From Streptomyces sp. NBC_01216 (GTDB lineage: Bacteria > Actinomycetota > Actinomycetes > Streptomycetales > Streptomycetaceae), in the NCBI RefSeq assembly GCF_035994945.1, contig NZ_CP108677.1, forward strand, positions 3,286,001 through 3,350,000: a stretch of DNA of 64,000 nucleotides, read 5' to 3'. How positions within the stretch are numbered: the stretch's first letter is position 1; every line of letters begins with the position of its first letter. The notes beneath the pieces were generated by a model. It worked only from the letters and a program-made list of their open reading frames with translations, made no database searches and had not been told where the DNA came from. Below, in pieces: positions 11,157-19,148 of the stretch. The translations under genes were made by a program, and so were the position numbers.

Positions 11157-13280
11157 CTACTCGTTCGTGTATTCCTCCACAACGGTGGCTCCGAGCTCGC
11201 GCACGATCAGGTCGTGGCCGGAGAGCGCGGAGTCGACCAGGTCGGGATCGTCCTCCTCCGGCACGTCGTCCTCAGGCGCGACGGGCGGCGGCACCGGGCG
11301 CGCGGGCGAGGCCGGCGGCGCGCCCGGGGGCTGCTCCCGGACCGGGGGCGGCGCGGCCGGAGCGGGCGCCTGGCGCACGGGCGGGGCGGCCGACGGGGGG
11401 GCCGCCTGCTCGAAGGACGGCGCGGGAGGCGGCGAGGAGGCCGGCCGGCCGCCGCCGAAACCGGTCGCGGCGGGCGGCGGCGTGGCACCGCCGGAGGGAT
11501 CGATGATCGCCTCGATCTTCCACTGGACGTTGAACTGCTCGGCCAGGGCCTGCCGCAGCACGTCCTCGCTGCCGCTGCTCGCGAAGTTGTCACGGGCGCC
11601 GGCGTTCAGGAACCCGAGCTGCAGGGTGGTGCCGTCGAAGCCGGCGACCTGTGCGTTCTGGCTGAGCAGGATCCAGGTGAAACGGCGGCGGTTCTTCACG
11701 GCTTCGAGGATCGCCGGCCACATGTTCCGGACCTGCGCCGCGCCCTGACCGGCCATGGGCGCGGCGGGGGCCGCCTGGGCGGCGGGGGCGGGCTGCGGCG
11801 GGGGCGAACCCTGTGCCGGGGCGTGCGCGGGAGCCTGCGCGGAGGCGGAGGCCCCCGGCCAGGCACCGGGGGCGGCCGCGCCGGGCCAGGCGCCGGGCCG
11901 CGGGGCCTCGGCGGGCGGCGTTGCCGGACGGGCGGGGGCCTGGGGCGGAGCCGGAACCTGGGGCGCGGGGGCCTGGTCCGGCTCGACCGTCCGGGGGCCG
12001 GGGGCGTGCGTCCGCGCGGCCGGAGGCGGCGGGGCCATCGGCGTGTGCGCGTCGGGGCCGGGCACGTAGCCCAGGGGCGGCGCGGCCGGTGTGGCCGAGA
12101 AGACGGGCCCGGGCGCGGCGGCGGCCCCGCGCTCCAGGCGGTCGACCCGGGCCTGCAGCGACCGCTCGTCGTCATAGGCGGCGGGCAGCAGCACCCGCGC
12201 GCAGATCAGCTCCAGCTGCAGTCGCGGTGAGGTGGCACCGCGCATCTCGGTCAGTCCGCTGTTGACGAGGTCGGCGGCCCTGCTCAGTTCGGCCGCACCG
12301 AACACGGACGCCTGGGCCTGCATGCGCTCGACGACATCGGCCGGAGCGTCGATGAGCCCCTTCTCCGCGGCGTCGGGCACGGCGGCCAGGATCACCAGGT
12401 CGCGCAGCCGTTCCAGGAGGTCGGAGACGAAGCGGCGGGGGTCGTTGCCGCCCTCGATGACCCGGTCCACCACTTCGAAGGCCGCCGCGCCGTCGCCCGA
12501 GGCGAAGGAGTCGACGACGGAGTCGAGCAGGGAGCCGTCGGTGTAGCCGAGCAGTGACGTCGCCATGGCGTATGTCACACCGTCTTCGGCGGCGGCGGCC
12601 AGCAACTGGTCCATGACGGACATCGAGTCACGCACGGATCCGGCACCGGCGCGCACGACGAGGGGCAGCACCCCGTCCTCGACCGGGATGCCCTCGCGAC
12701 CGCAGACCTCACCGAGGTAGTCCCGCAGGGTGCCCGGCGGGACGAGCCGGAAGGGGTAGTGGTGGGTCCGGGAGCGGATGGTCCCGATGACCTTCTCGGG
12801 CTCGGTCGTGGCGAAGATGAACTTCAGGTGCTCGGGCGGCTCCTCGACCACCTTCAGCAGGGCGTTGAAGCCCGCCGAGGTGACCATGTGCGCCTCGTCG
12901 ATGATGTAGATCTTGTAGCGGCTGGACGCCGGGCCGAAGAACGCCTTTTCCCGCAGGTCACGGGCATCGTCCACGCCACCGTGCGAAGCCGCGTCGATCT
13001 CGATGACGTCGATGGAACCCGGCCCGTTGCGCGCCAGGTCGCGGCAGGACTGGCACTCCCCACAGGGGGTGGGCGTGGGCCCCTGCTCGCAGTTCAGACA
13101 GCGGGCGAGGATGCGTGCGCTGGTCGTCTTCCCACAGCCACGCGGCCCGCTGAACAGGTACGCGTGATTGACCCGGTTGTTCCGCAGGGCCTGCTGCAGG
13201 GGGTCGGTGACATGCTCCTGCCCGATGACCTCGGCGAACGACTCGGGGCGATAGCGGCGGTACAGCGCGAGAGACGACAC
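11157..13280 (-). CDS. dnaX: DNA polymerase III subunit gamma/tau
   Basis: This is the clamp-loader ATPase of the replicative polymerase. The 707-residue protein begins [21 protein letters not shown], then Walker [10 protein letters not shown], the zinc-binding cysteines in [19 protein letters not shown], Walker [11 protein letters not shown] and a FATTEPEK sensor. From about residue 390 it has a long Pro/Ala-rich linker typical of actinobacterial DnaX, then a tau-like C-terminal domain ([20 protein letters not shown]). No strong ribosome-binding site precedes the GTG. No obvious slippery heptamer for a gamma frameshift was found by eye. Confidence 0.95.
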   Translation of the reverse strand: MSSLALYRRYRPESFAEVIGQEHVTDPLQQALRNNRVNHAYLFSGPRGCGKTTSARILARCLNCEQGPTPTPCGECQSCRDLARNGPGSIDVIEIDAASHGGVDDARDLREKAFFGPASSRYKIYIIDEAHMVTSAGFNALLKVVEEPPEHLKFIFATTEPEKVIGTIRSRTHHYPFRLVPPGTLRDYLGEVCGREGIPVEDGVLPLVVRAGAGSVRDSMSVMDQLLAAAAEDGVTYAMATSLLGYTDGSLLDSVVDSFASGDGAAAFEVVDRVIEGGNDPRRFVSDLLERLRDLVILAAVPDAAEKGLIDAPADVVERMQAQASVFGAAELSRAADLVNSGLTEMRGATSPRLQLELICARVLLPAAYDDERSLQARVDRLERGAAAAPGPVFSATPAAPPLGYVPGPDAHTPMAPPPPAARTHAPGPRTVEPDQAPAPQVPAPPQAPARPATPPAEAPRPGAWPGAAAPGAWPGASASAQAPAHAPAQGSPPPQPAPAAQAAPAAPMAGQGAAQVRNMWPAILEAVKNRRRFTWILLSQNAQVAGFDGTTLQLGFLNAGARDNFASSGSEDVLRQALAEQFNVQWKIEAIIDPSGGATPPPAATGFGGGRPASSPPPAPSFEQAAPPSAAPPVRQAPAPAAPPPVREQPPGAPPASPARPVPPPVAPEDDVPEEDDPDLVDSALSGHDLIVRELGATVVEEYTNE

Positions 13281-13323
13281 ATCTACGAGGTTATAGGCGC
13301 CCACCGACAACCCGGGAACGCAA

Positions 13324-13422
13324 GCGCCCCCCACGCACCCGCCAGAGCCGACCTACCCTTGCTGCCTTCCGGCCCTGGGGGAGTTCAGTCAGATAGCGCC
13401 ACGTGAGGGGCTGCGCCCAGGG
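13324..13422 (-). ncRNA. ffs: Signal recognition particle RNA, small bacterial type
   Basis: Read on the minus strand, the region contains the conserved Ffh-binding core GGGCCGGAAGGCAGCAAGG (GGAA tetraloop with asymmetric internal loop). Outside it, CCCCTCACG pairs with the distal GCGTGGGG to form the long hairpin. The location directly upstream of dnaX, next to tRNA-Ser, is the place I recall for SRP RNA in streptomycetes. Exact ends are estimated from the pairing and could be off by several nucleotides. Confidence 0.9.
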
Positions 13423-13523
13423 TACCCGATCCCGAGGGCCGTCCGGTCCCCCGACCCCCACCCCGGGAAGCCGGTCTGGATCACGTTCGCGAGCACCCCT
13501 CAGCGTCTTGTATTGTTTGCGGC

Positions 13524-13608
13524 GGAGGATTCGCCTAGTGGCCTAGGGCGCACGCTTGGAAAGCGTGTTGGGGGCAACCCCTCACGAGTTCGAATCTCGT
13601 ATCCTCCG
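13524..13608 (+). tRNA. tRNA-Ser(GGA), integration site of the element
   Basis: An 85-nt class II tRNA: acceptor GGAGGAT/ATCCTCC, anticodon arm CACGC-TTGGAAA-GCGTG (anticodon GGA), a long variable arm and T loop TTCGAAT. The discriminator G is followed by an encoded CCA (13609-13611). The gene is intact. Its 3' part, from the anticodon loop onward, lies in the direct repeat that bounds the integrated element, so the element restores the gene at its left end. Confidence 0.97.
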
Positions 13609-13666
13609 CCAGTGCCTCACCGGGCACGTTGTCGAAGGGCCCCACCGTTCGCGGTGGGGCCCTTCG
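13556..13666 (+). repeat. attL: left copy of the 111-bp direct repeat
   Basis: Bases 13556-13666 are identical to 43171-43281. The repeat starts in the anticodon loop of tRNA-Ser (TTGGAAAGCG), covers the rest of the tRNA and ends in a hairpin of the GGGCCCCACC/GGTGGGGCCC type, a likely tRNA terminator. Sequence diverges immediately outside both ends. It is much longer than a typical crossover core. Confidence 0.95.
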
Positions 13667-13674
13667 ACGTGCGT

Positions 13675-13696
13675 GGTCTCAGTTTTGGTCTCAGTT
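13675..13696 (+). repeat. Left arm-type repeat pair
   Basis: Two copies of GGTCTCAGTT (13675-13684 and 13687-13696) with a 12-bp period lie nine bases inside attL. The same arrangement recurs inside attR at 43056-43077. Symmetric placement at both ends suggests integrase or Xis arm-binding sites, which is inference. Confidence 0.5.
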
Positions 13697-13811
13697 GCCG
13701 TTCGCCCCTGGTCTGGGGGCCGGCCCTGTGCCCGCTCGGTGCGGCATGGCTCATGGGGCACACACTGAGGAACAGAGACGCCACCACCCGTCACCACCCA
13801 TGTGCGCTCCC

Positions 13812-14567
13812 TCACAGAAGGAGGAGCGCACGCAGCTCCTCGTCTCTCAGCAGGGCGAGGACCTGAGGGTCCGTATCCACGAAGATGGCGTCGGCGTTTT
13901 CGGAGACGGCCTTGTGCAACGCCGCGTAGCAGACATCGGCGAAGGGCTGGTCTCGCATGCGCCAGACGTGGAAACGCATATCGTCCGGTCGGCCCTCGTC
14001 CCGCGCACGTGCCCACTCCTTGAGGTCGCCACCCAGGCTCCGCCAGGCACCTTCCCGGGCCCTTGGGCGCTTCCCCTCATTGAGCCCGCACACGTCGATC
14101 GTCCACTGGCCTTTCTTCGAGCCTTCGACCGCGCGGTAGAGGCCACTCTCCAGCTGTAGATCGAGATGCTCCACGGGGTCGTCGCGCGTCGGATCTACAA
14201 GGAGGGAGCCGACAAGCCCATCGCTCCTGTGCTGATCTCTCTTGAACCGAGAGTTACAGGTGGAGCAGGCGAGCAGAAGGTTCGGCCAGTAGAACGTCCG
14301 GAGCGCACACCGAGACTTGGGAACGAAGTGGTCGACCGTGTCGGCCATGTGGTTGCCGCAGTACATGCAACAGTCCAGGCCCGGGGCCATGGTCTCAAGC
14401 TCGTCCTTCACCGGCCGATAGACGTCCCGGCGTACGGTTCTCCGGTCCCACATCCGGTCGGCGTGCTCGATACGTTCGGCTATCGGAGTGCCCGCGAGTT
14501 CCTGGGTCAGCCTCACGAGGGAGGATTCCAGTTCGGACGACAGGCGCTGCCGTACGAGTTTGATCAC
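13812..14567 (-). CDS. ptuB: HNH endonuclease, PtuB-like (Septu defense)
   Basis: The 251-residue protein has a zinc-HNH core: CCMYCG (C67, C70), TVDHFVPKS (D79, H80), WPNLLLACSTCN (N96, C101, C104, N105). This layout matches the HNH partner of Septu systems, where an ATPase (PtuA) activates an HNH nuclease. The rest is charged, with no other recognised domain. Its start overlaps the ATPase stop by four bases. It sits nearest attL. The Septu assignment rests on pair architecture and motifs; other ATPase/HNH pairs (retron-associated, for example) are alternatives, but no reverse transcriptase is nearby. Confidence 0.75.
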   Translation of the reverse strand: MIKLVRQRLSSELESSLVRLTQELAGTPIAERIEHADRMWDRRTVRRDVYRPVKDELETMAPGLDCCMYCGNHMADTVDHFVPKSRCALRTFYWPNLLLACSTCNSRFKRDQHRSDGLVGSLLVDPTRDDPVEHLDLQLESGLYRAVEGSKKGQWTIDVCGLNEGKRPRAREGAWRSLGGDLKEWARARDEGRPDDMRFHVWRMRDQPFADVCYAALHKAVSENADAIFVDTDPQVLALLRDEELRALLLL

Positions 14568-15919
14568 GTACTGCCGGCCCCCCGTCTCCTTGCCCCCAGA
14601 TCGAGCTCGTCCAGGCGTGTGGACTGCGAGCTTGCCAACTCCCTGCGCAGTTCGCGGAACCTCTGCATCGCCGTGGAGTCGGCCCGCCCCGTCGCAACGT
14701 CGTACTCGAGGTCGGCCAATTCCTCCCGCATCGCCTCCGCACGGCGGGAGAACGGCGACTCCAACCCAAAGAAGTCCGACAGAACCGCGTCATCCCCCGT
14801 GCCGTAGACGACCCGGCCGTAGATCTTCTCGTCCACTACCTCTGGCGGAACTTGCTCCTCCGGGCCAGGAAGCCTGATCAGCCCACCTGGATCGGCAGCC
14901 TGGCAGATGTACGGGCTGTGTGTGCTGACGATGAACTGCACGGCGGGGAAGTGAGCCTTGAACCACTCGCCAATGCGCTGCTGCCAGGACACATGGAGGT
15001 GCGCGTCAACCTCGTCGATGAGGACGACCCCTGGGTGAGGCAGATACGGCCGGCCGCCTTCCCGGCGGAGCTCCAAGGTCCCGTAGGCAGCGTGCATCTG
15101 CCGTGCAACATCTAGGACAAGCGCGGTGACGGTCCGCAGGCCATCGCTCATGCGCCGCAGTGCGGTGAGCGGGCCCTCACCGTCAACGCGCCGCAGCCAC
15201 AACCCGCGCGAGGTGACCTCCTCGACGCGGAAGTCCCCTGGCAGCAGCTCGTCGTTGAGGAGTGCGAGCACCGAATCGAGCAGTTGGCCAGCCCCAGCTT
15301 CGCCTTCCAGTTGGCGAAGACGCACAGATACGAGCCAATCGACCGACTCTGTAAGTGCCGACTGTTCCTCGAAGAGAGTGCGTAGGGCCGCGGCACGGTC
15401 TAGGTTCTGCGCGTTGCGTTCATACAGGCCCGTGCCAGTCAGCCGCCGGAAGGGCCCATACCCCGCGTGAAACCAGCCTGCCGGAGGCGAGGGCGACCAC
15501 AGCAAGCGGGCAGTCTTGGTGCCCTCGCGAACGGCGAAACTCGCCCGGGTCGGGGGCTGATCGTCGGGGGCAAGCGGCTCCCGGTCGGGTTTCCACAGGA
15601 CCGCGACCATCAATCGACTGGAGGAAGGAGGAGCCCCGAGGTCGGCCTCCGCCTCGGTACGGAGGGTCAGCTCCGCGGAGCCACGGGTCTGCCCGAACGA
15701 GAGATGATCCTCGATCTCGTCATCCAGTCGGCTGGCTCGCTCTGGCCCCGCCAGCGCCAGGGCGATCGTTCTCAGCAGGGTTGTCTTCCCCGAACCGTTC
15801 CGCCCTGCGAGGACCGTCCATCCAGCGAAGGTCCCGTCTGGGCGGGTGAAGTCGAGGTCGCAGGCGCGAGCGCCGTGGAACCCACGCACGCCGTCGAGCC
15901 GGAGCCTCGTCACATACAC
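14564..15919 (-). CDS. ptuA: AAA/ABC-type ATPase, PtuA-like (Septu defense)
   Basis: The 451-residue protein starts VYVTRLRLDGVRGF. Walker A is GRNGSGKTT (residues 39-47), an ABC-like signature appears as RRMSDGLRTVTALVLD, Walker B as VVLIDEVDAHLHVSWQ and the H-switch in IVSTHSPYI. This is the single-chain ATPase type seen in Septu and other OLD/PtuA-like defense systems. GTG at 15919 is preferred; GGAAAGGG lies about 10 bases upstream. Four 10-bp tandem repeats lie just beyond. Divergently transcribed from hsdR and coupled to the HNH gene by a four-base overlap. Confidence 0.78.
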   Translation of the reverse strand: MYVTRLRLDGVRGFHGARACDLDFTRPDGTFAGWTVLAGRNGSGKTTLLRTIALALAGPERASRLDDEIEDHLSFGQTRGSAELTLRTEAEADLGAPPSSSRLMVAVLWKPDREPLAPDDQPPTRASFAVREGTKTARLLWSPSPPAGWFHAGYGPFRRLTGTGLYERNAQNLDRAAALRTLFEEQSALTESVDWLVSVRLRQLEGEAGAGQLLDSVLALLNDELLPGDFRVEEVTSRGLWLRRVDGEGPLTALRRMSDGLRTVTALVLDVARQMHAAYGTLELRREGGRPYLPHPGVVLIDEVDAHLHVSWQQRIGEWFKAHFPAVQFIVSTHSPYICQAADPGGLIRLPGPEEQVPPEVVDEKIYGRVVYGTGDDAVLSDFFGLESPFSRRAEAMREELADLEYDVATGRADSTAMQRFRELRRELASSQSTRLDELDLGARRRGAGST

Positions 15920-15930
15920 CGGACTACCCT

Positions 15931-15970
15931 TTCCCTGACCTTCCCTGACCTTCCCTGACCTTCCCTGATC
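15931..15970 (-). repeat. Four tandem 10-bp repeats upstream of ptuA
   Basis: TTCCCTGACC occurs three times exactly and a fourth time as TTCCCTGATC, without spacers. On the ptuA strand this reads GGTCAGGGAA, ending about a dozen bases before the GTG. The purine-rich AGGGAA units lie in the leader and could change ribosome loading or promoter spacing with copy number. Confidence 0.9.
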
Positions 15971-16088
15971 CACCGGGCCGCGGGCCCGCCGCAATCTACC
16001 GCCCACTGTACGGACGCGCGCTGACAGTGCCCTGTGCCGGTCCGTGGCCGGATCCTGGCGGTCGGCGTCCGCGAGCCCGCGCACGCAC

Positions 16089-16102
16089 CGTACGCGCGTA
16101 CG
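16089..16102. promoter_or_regulatory. 14-bp palindrome upstream of hsdR
   Basis: CGTACGCGCGTACG is a perfect palindrome in the ptuA/hsdR divergent region, about 77 bp before the hsdR start. It could be an operator for one or both units. No matching regulator gene is adjacent. Confidence 0.4.
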
Positions 16103-16178
16103 CGGGCTGATGTAATGAGTGGGGCTGGCGAGTCGTGACACGTCGGAAGCACGGAGCAACGAAGTACGGGGAGGGGCC

Positions 16179-19148
16179 GTGAGCGCTGCTGGTACGCAGG
16201 CGAGCGACAGAGCCGAGAGGGCTCTGCGCGAAGCCGGATGGCGGGTGTGCGCCCCGCACGAACGTGACCTCAAACCGGACGCAACGGCGGTCCGCGCTGA
16301 TCACCCGGACACCCCTGATCTCCGTGTCTATCTCCTTTACGTCAATCGCGACCTCAGCGGCCTCGTCGTGGCGGGGGCGGACACAGCTGATCCCCATGAC
16401 CTGGTCACCGAAGCTGATCGACTCGCCGCGCCGCTCACTGAACAGCACCCCAAGCGAGCCTGGCAGGGACGCCCCTTGGCCTTCCGCTATGGAACCAATG
16501 GCTCCGTCTGGCGCTTCCGTAATTCCCTCGACGCCGAATGCCTTGACGGGACACCTGCTCCCGGAGCCCCGCAGGGCGGAGCGCGCAGCCGCTACGTATT
16601 CGCGCCGGCCCGCCCGGTCACCATCGCCCGCTGGAAGCGTGAAGCCATACGCGATCCCGAGGCGCCGACCCTGCGGGCCCGGCTGAGGCGGCTACCCGCC
16701 ATCCTCCTCGACCCACAGCGGCAGCTGTACAACGCTCAGCGCCGCGCCGTCGAGGGCCTGGAACGCTCCTTCGCCGCGGACCGCCCTCGCGCCCTTATCC
16801 AGATGGCGACAGGCGCCGGTAAGACGTACACCGTCGTTCAGGCGAGCCACCGGCTACTCAAGCACGCTCAGGCTCACCGGGTGCTGTTCCTCGTTGACCG
16901 CAACAACCTGGGCCACCAGGCTTTCCTGGAGTACCGCGACTTTCTTCCGGCAGACTCGAAGAAGCCGCTGCACGCGGAATTCCCGCTCAAGCACCTCTCG
17001 GGCGGCAAGTCGGGGCTGGTCGGCTCTGACAAGATCGTGATCACCACGATCCAGCGGCTTTGGTGCAAGCTGTCAGGCCAGGCACCGCCCGAGCCTGGCA
17101 GCGAGGACGAGAAGAAGTTCGAGGCGGGTGGCACCGCAGGGCTCGGAGCCGAACTTCCCAAGGTCCATTACTCGGCCGACCTCCCACCCGACTACTTCGA
17201 CTTCATCGTCATCGACGAGTGTCATCGCTCCATCTATGGGCGCTGGCAACCTGTTCTGGAGTATTTCGACGCGCACATCGTGGGCCTGACCGCGACCCCG
17301 ATCGGGCCGACGTTCGCCTTCTTCCACGACAACCTGGTAAGCCAGTACACGTTCGATGAGGCCGTCGCCGATGAGGTCAACGTCGACTACGACGTCTACC
17401 GCATCTCGACCCGGATCACGCGTGATGGCTCGACGATCCCGGCCGTGACGGAGACAGTCGCACCCGACGGCACGATCGAGCAGGTGAACACCGTCCTGGC
17501 TCATGTGAACCGCGTGACGCGTGAGCAACACTGGCGCCAGGAGGACGAGGACGACGAGTACACGCCCGCCGAGCTCAACGCGCGGGTGGAATCCGCCAGC
17601 CAGATCCGCACGATCATCCAGACTTTCAAAGACCAGATGTTCACCGAGATCTTCCCGCCGGATGTCGACCCGGAGACCGGTGAAGTGATCCACGAGCGGA
17701 AACACGTCCCCAAGACGTTGATCTTCGCAGCAACCGACAAGCACGCCGACTCGATCGTGCGAGAGGTTCTCCGAGCCTGGGGGGAAGGAGATGGATTCTG
17801 CAAGAAGATCACCAGTGCGGCAGAGCAGCCGGGCAAGGCTATCCGTGACTTCCGCAACAAGCACGAGACTCGAATCGCTGTCACTGTGGACATGATCGCC
17901 ACTGGTACCGACATCCCCGCCCTGGAGTGCCTGGTCTTCATGCGGGACGTCCGGACGTGGTCGTACTTCGAGCAGATGAAGGGCAGAGGCGCTCGGACCA
18001 TCAAGCCGGAGGACCTGAAGAAGGTCACGGAGGATGCTATCCGCAAGGATCGCTTCGTTATTGTCGACACGGTCGGCGTGACCGAGCACTCCATGGTCGA
18101 CGCGCGGCCCTTGGTCCGGGATGGGCAGCCCGAAATTCCCAGTCTGGAGCGACTCCTCAAAGCATGCGCGGACGGACGTCCGCTGTCGGTCGACGATGTC
18201 GCTACCCTGGCTGGCCGCCTGAGCCGCCTCGGGCAGCGCCTAGACGACGACCAGCTCACCCGGATCGAGGGCAGCACAGGCGGGCGGAAGCTGACCGAGC
18301 TGGTGACCGAGCTGGTCCTGGCGACCGACCCGGACCGCCTGGCAGGGCGGCGGGTGCGAGCAACGGTGGCGGACGATGAAATCGCACTCGGGCAGGGTGA
18401 GAGCCATGAGGAGTCGGCCAACAGCTCGGGCGACGCTGTGGTGACCGAGGCGCTGCGTCCCTTCGTGGAACGCGAGGCGCTGCGCGAAGCCCTGCTGGAG
18501 GCTGCCAGGGCCCGCCGCTGGATCAAGATCGACCACCTAAGTCAGGACGGCGGCGTGATCGCCGAGGGCGTGACGGACGTCATGCGCGCCGAGCGAACGA
18601 TCAAGGACTGGCGCGCGTACATGGAGGATCAGCGGGAACGGTTCACCGACCTCCGGATCGCCTTCGAGCAGCGCCGGCCACTGAGCGAGGTACGAACGCG
18701 AATCGAGGAGGTCCTGAGCCTGGTCAGCCCACCGCAGCAGCGCTGGACCGACCAACAGCTGTGGAAGGCATACGTCGACTTCGGCATCGCCCGCGCACGA
18801 CGGCGCAGGGGCGCAGGTCTGCCTGAGCTGCTGTCGGTGCTGCGGTTCGAGCTGGGACTCGATGGGAACGAGTTCCGGCCATATCGGGATACCGTGGACC
18901 TCCGCCTCCAGGAGTGGCTCGCGCGTCAGGAGACGGCGGGGGCAACATTCACAGAGGAGCAGCAAGAGTGGCTGCGGCGCATTGTCGGCGTGGTTGCCAC
19001 GTCGGCGACCGTATCGCTGGAAGCGCTGGACCAGCATGCGCTGTGCCGGGCAGAGGGCGGCTGGAGCAGGTTCAGGGAGGTGTTCGAGGGAGGCCCGCGA
19101 ACACCCGATGAACTAATTGACGAATTGGATCGGGAACTGGGTGCGTGA
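16179..19148 (+). CDS. hsdR: Type I restriction enzyme HsdR-like helicase subunit with degenerate nuclease motif
   Basis: The 989-residue protein is the motor subunit of a type I R-M system. Helicase motifs are intact: MATGAGKTYT (about 209-218), DECHRS (about 346-351), GLTATPIGPT and the motif VI-like QMKGRGAR. The N-terminal PD-(D/E)xK domain normally reads roughly DYLLYVDxxxxGVIEAK; here it reads VYLLYVNRDLSGLVVAG (50-66), so the D, E and K positions hold V50, V64 and G66. DNA cleavage by this subunit is therefore doubtful. GTG at 16179 follows GGGGAGGGG. The stop overlaps hsdS by four bases. Confidence 0.9.
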   Translation: MSAAGTQASDRAERALREAGWRVCAPHERDLKPDATAVRADHPDTPDLRVYLLYVNRDLSGLVVAGADTADPHDLVTEADRLAAPLTEQHPKRAWQGRPLAFRYGTNGSVWRFRNSLDAECLDGTPAPGAPQGGARSRYVFAPARPVTIARWKREAIRDPEAPTLRARLRRLPAILLDPQRQLYNAQRRAVEGLERSFAADRPRALIQMATGAGKTYTVVQASHRLLKHAQAHRVLFLVDRNNLGHQAFLEYRDFLPADSKKPLHAEFPLKHLSGGKSGLVGSDKIVITTIQRLWCKLSGQAPPEPGSEDEKKFEAGGTAGLGAELPKVHYSADLPPDYFDFIVIDECHRSIYGRWQPVLEYFDAHIVGLTATPIGPTFAFFHDNLVSQYTFDEAVADEVNVDYDVYRISTRITRDGSTIPAVTETVAPDGTIEQVNTVLAHVNRVTREQHWRQEDEDDEYTPAELNARVESASQIRTIIQTFKDQMFTEIFPPDVDPETGEVIHERKHVPKTLIFAATDKHADSIVREVLRAWGEGDGFCKKITSAAEQPGKAIRDFRNKHETRIAVTVDMIATGTDIPALECLVFMRDVRTWSYFEQMKGRGARTIKPEDLKKVTEDAIRKDRFVIVDTVGVTEHSMVDARPLVRDGQPEIPSLERLLKACADGRPLSVDDVATLAGRLSRLGQRLDDDQLTRIEGSTGGRKLTELVTELVLATDPDRLAGRRVRATVADDEIALGQGESHEESANSSGDAVVTEALRPFVEREALREALLEAARARRWIKIDHLSQDGGVIAEGVTDVMRAERTIKDWRAYMEDQRERFTDLRIAFEQRRPLSEVRTRIEEVLSLVSPPQQRWTDQQLWKAYVDFGIARARRRRGAGLPELLSVLRFELGLDGNEFRPYRDTVDLRLQEWLARQETAGATFTEEQQEWLRRIVGVVATSATVSLEALDQHALCRAEGGWSRFREVFEGGPRTPDELIDELDRELGA

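Noticed and set aside
11157..13280. Programmed frameshift in dnaX giving a separate gamma subunit
   Set aside because: No A/T-rich slippery heptamer is present in this GC-rich gene, and the tau-length frame is intact.
13582..14016. Minus-strand frame crossing attL
   Set aside because: Its end (GPSTTCPVRHWRRIRDSNS) is just translated tRNA/att sequence, also seen at attR, and the rest lacks a start signal.
15931..15970. Possible CRISPR array
   Set aside because: Repeats are only 10 bp, directly adjoining, with no spacers and no cas genes anywhere in the window.
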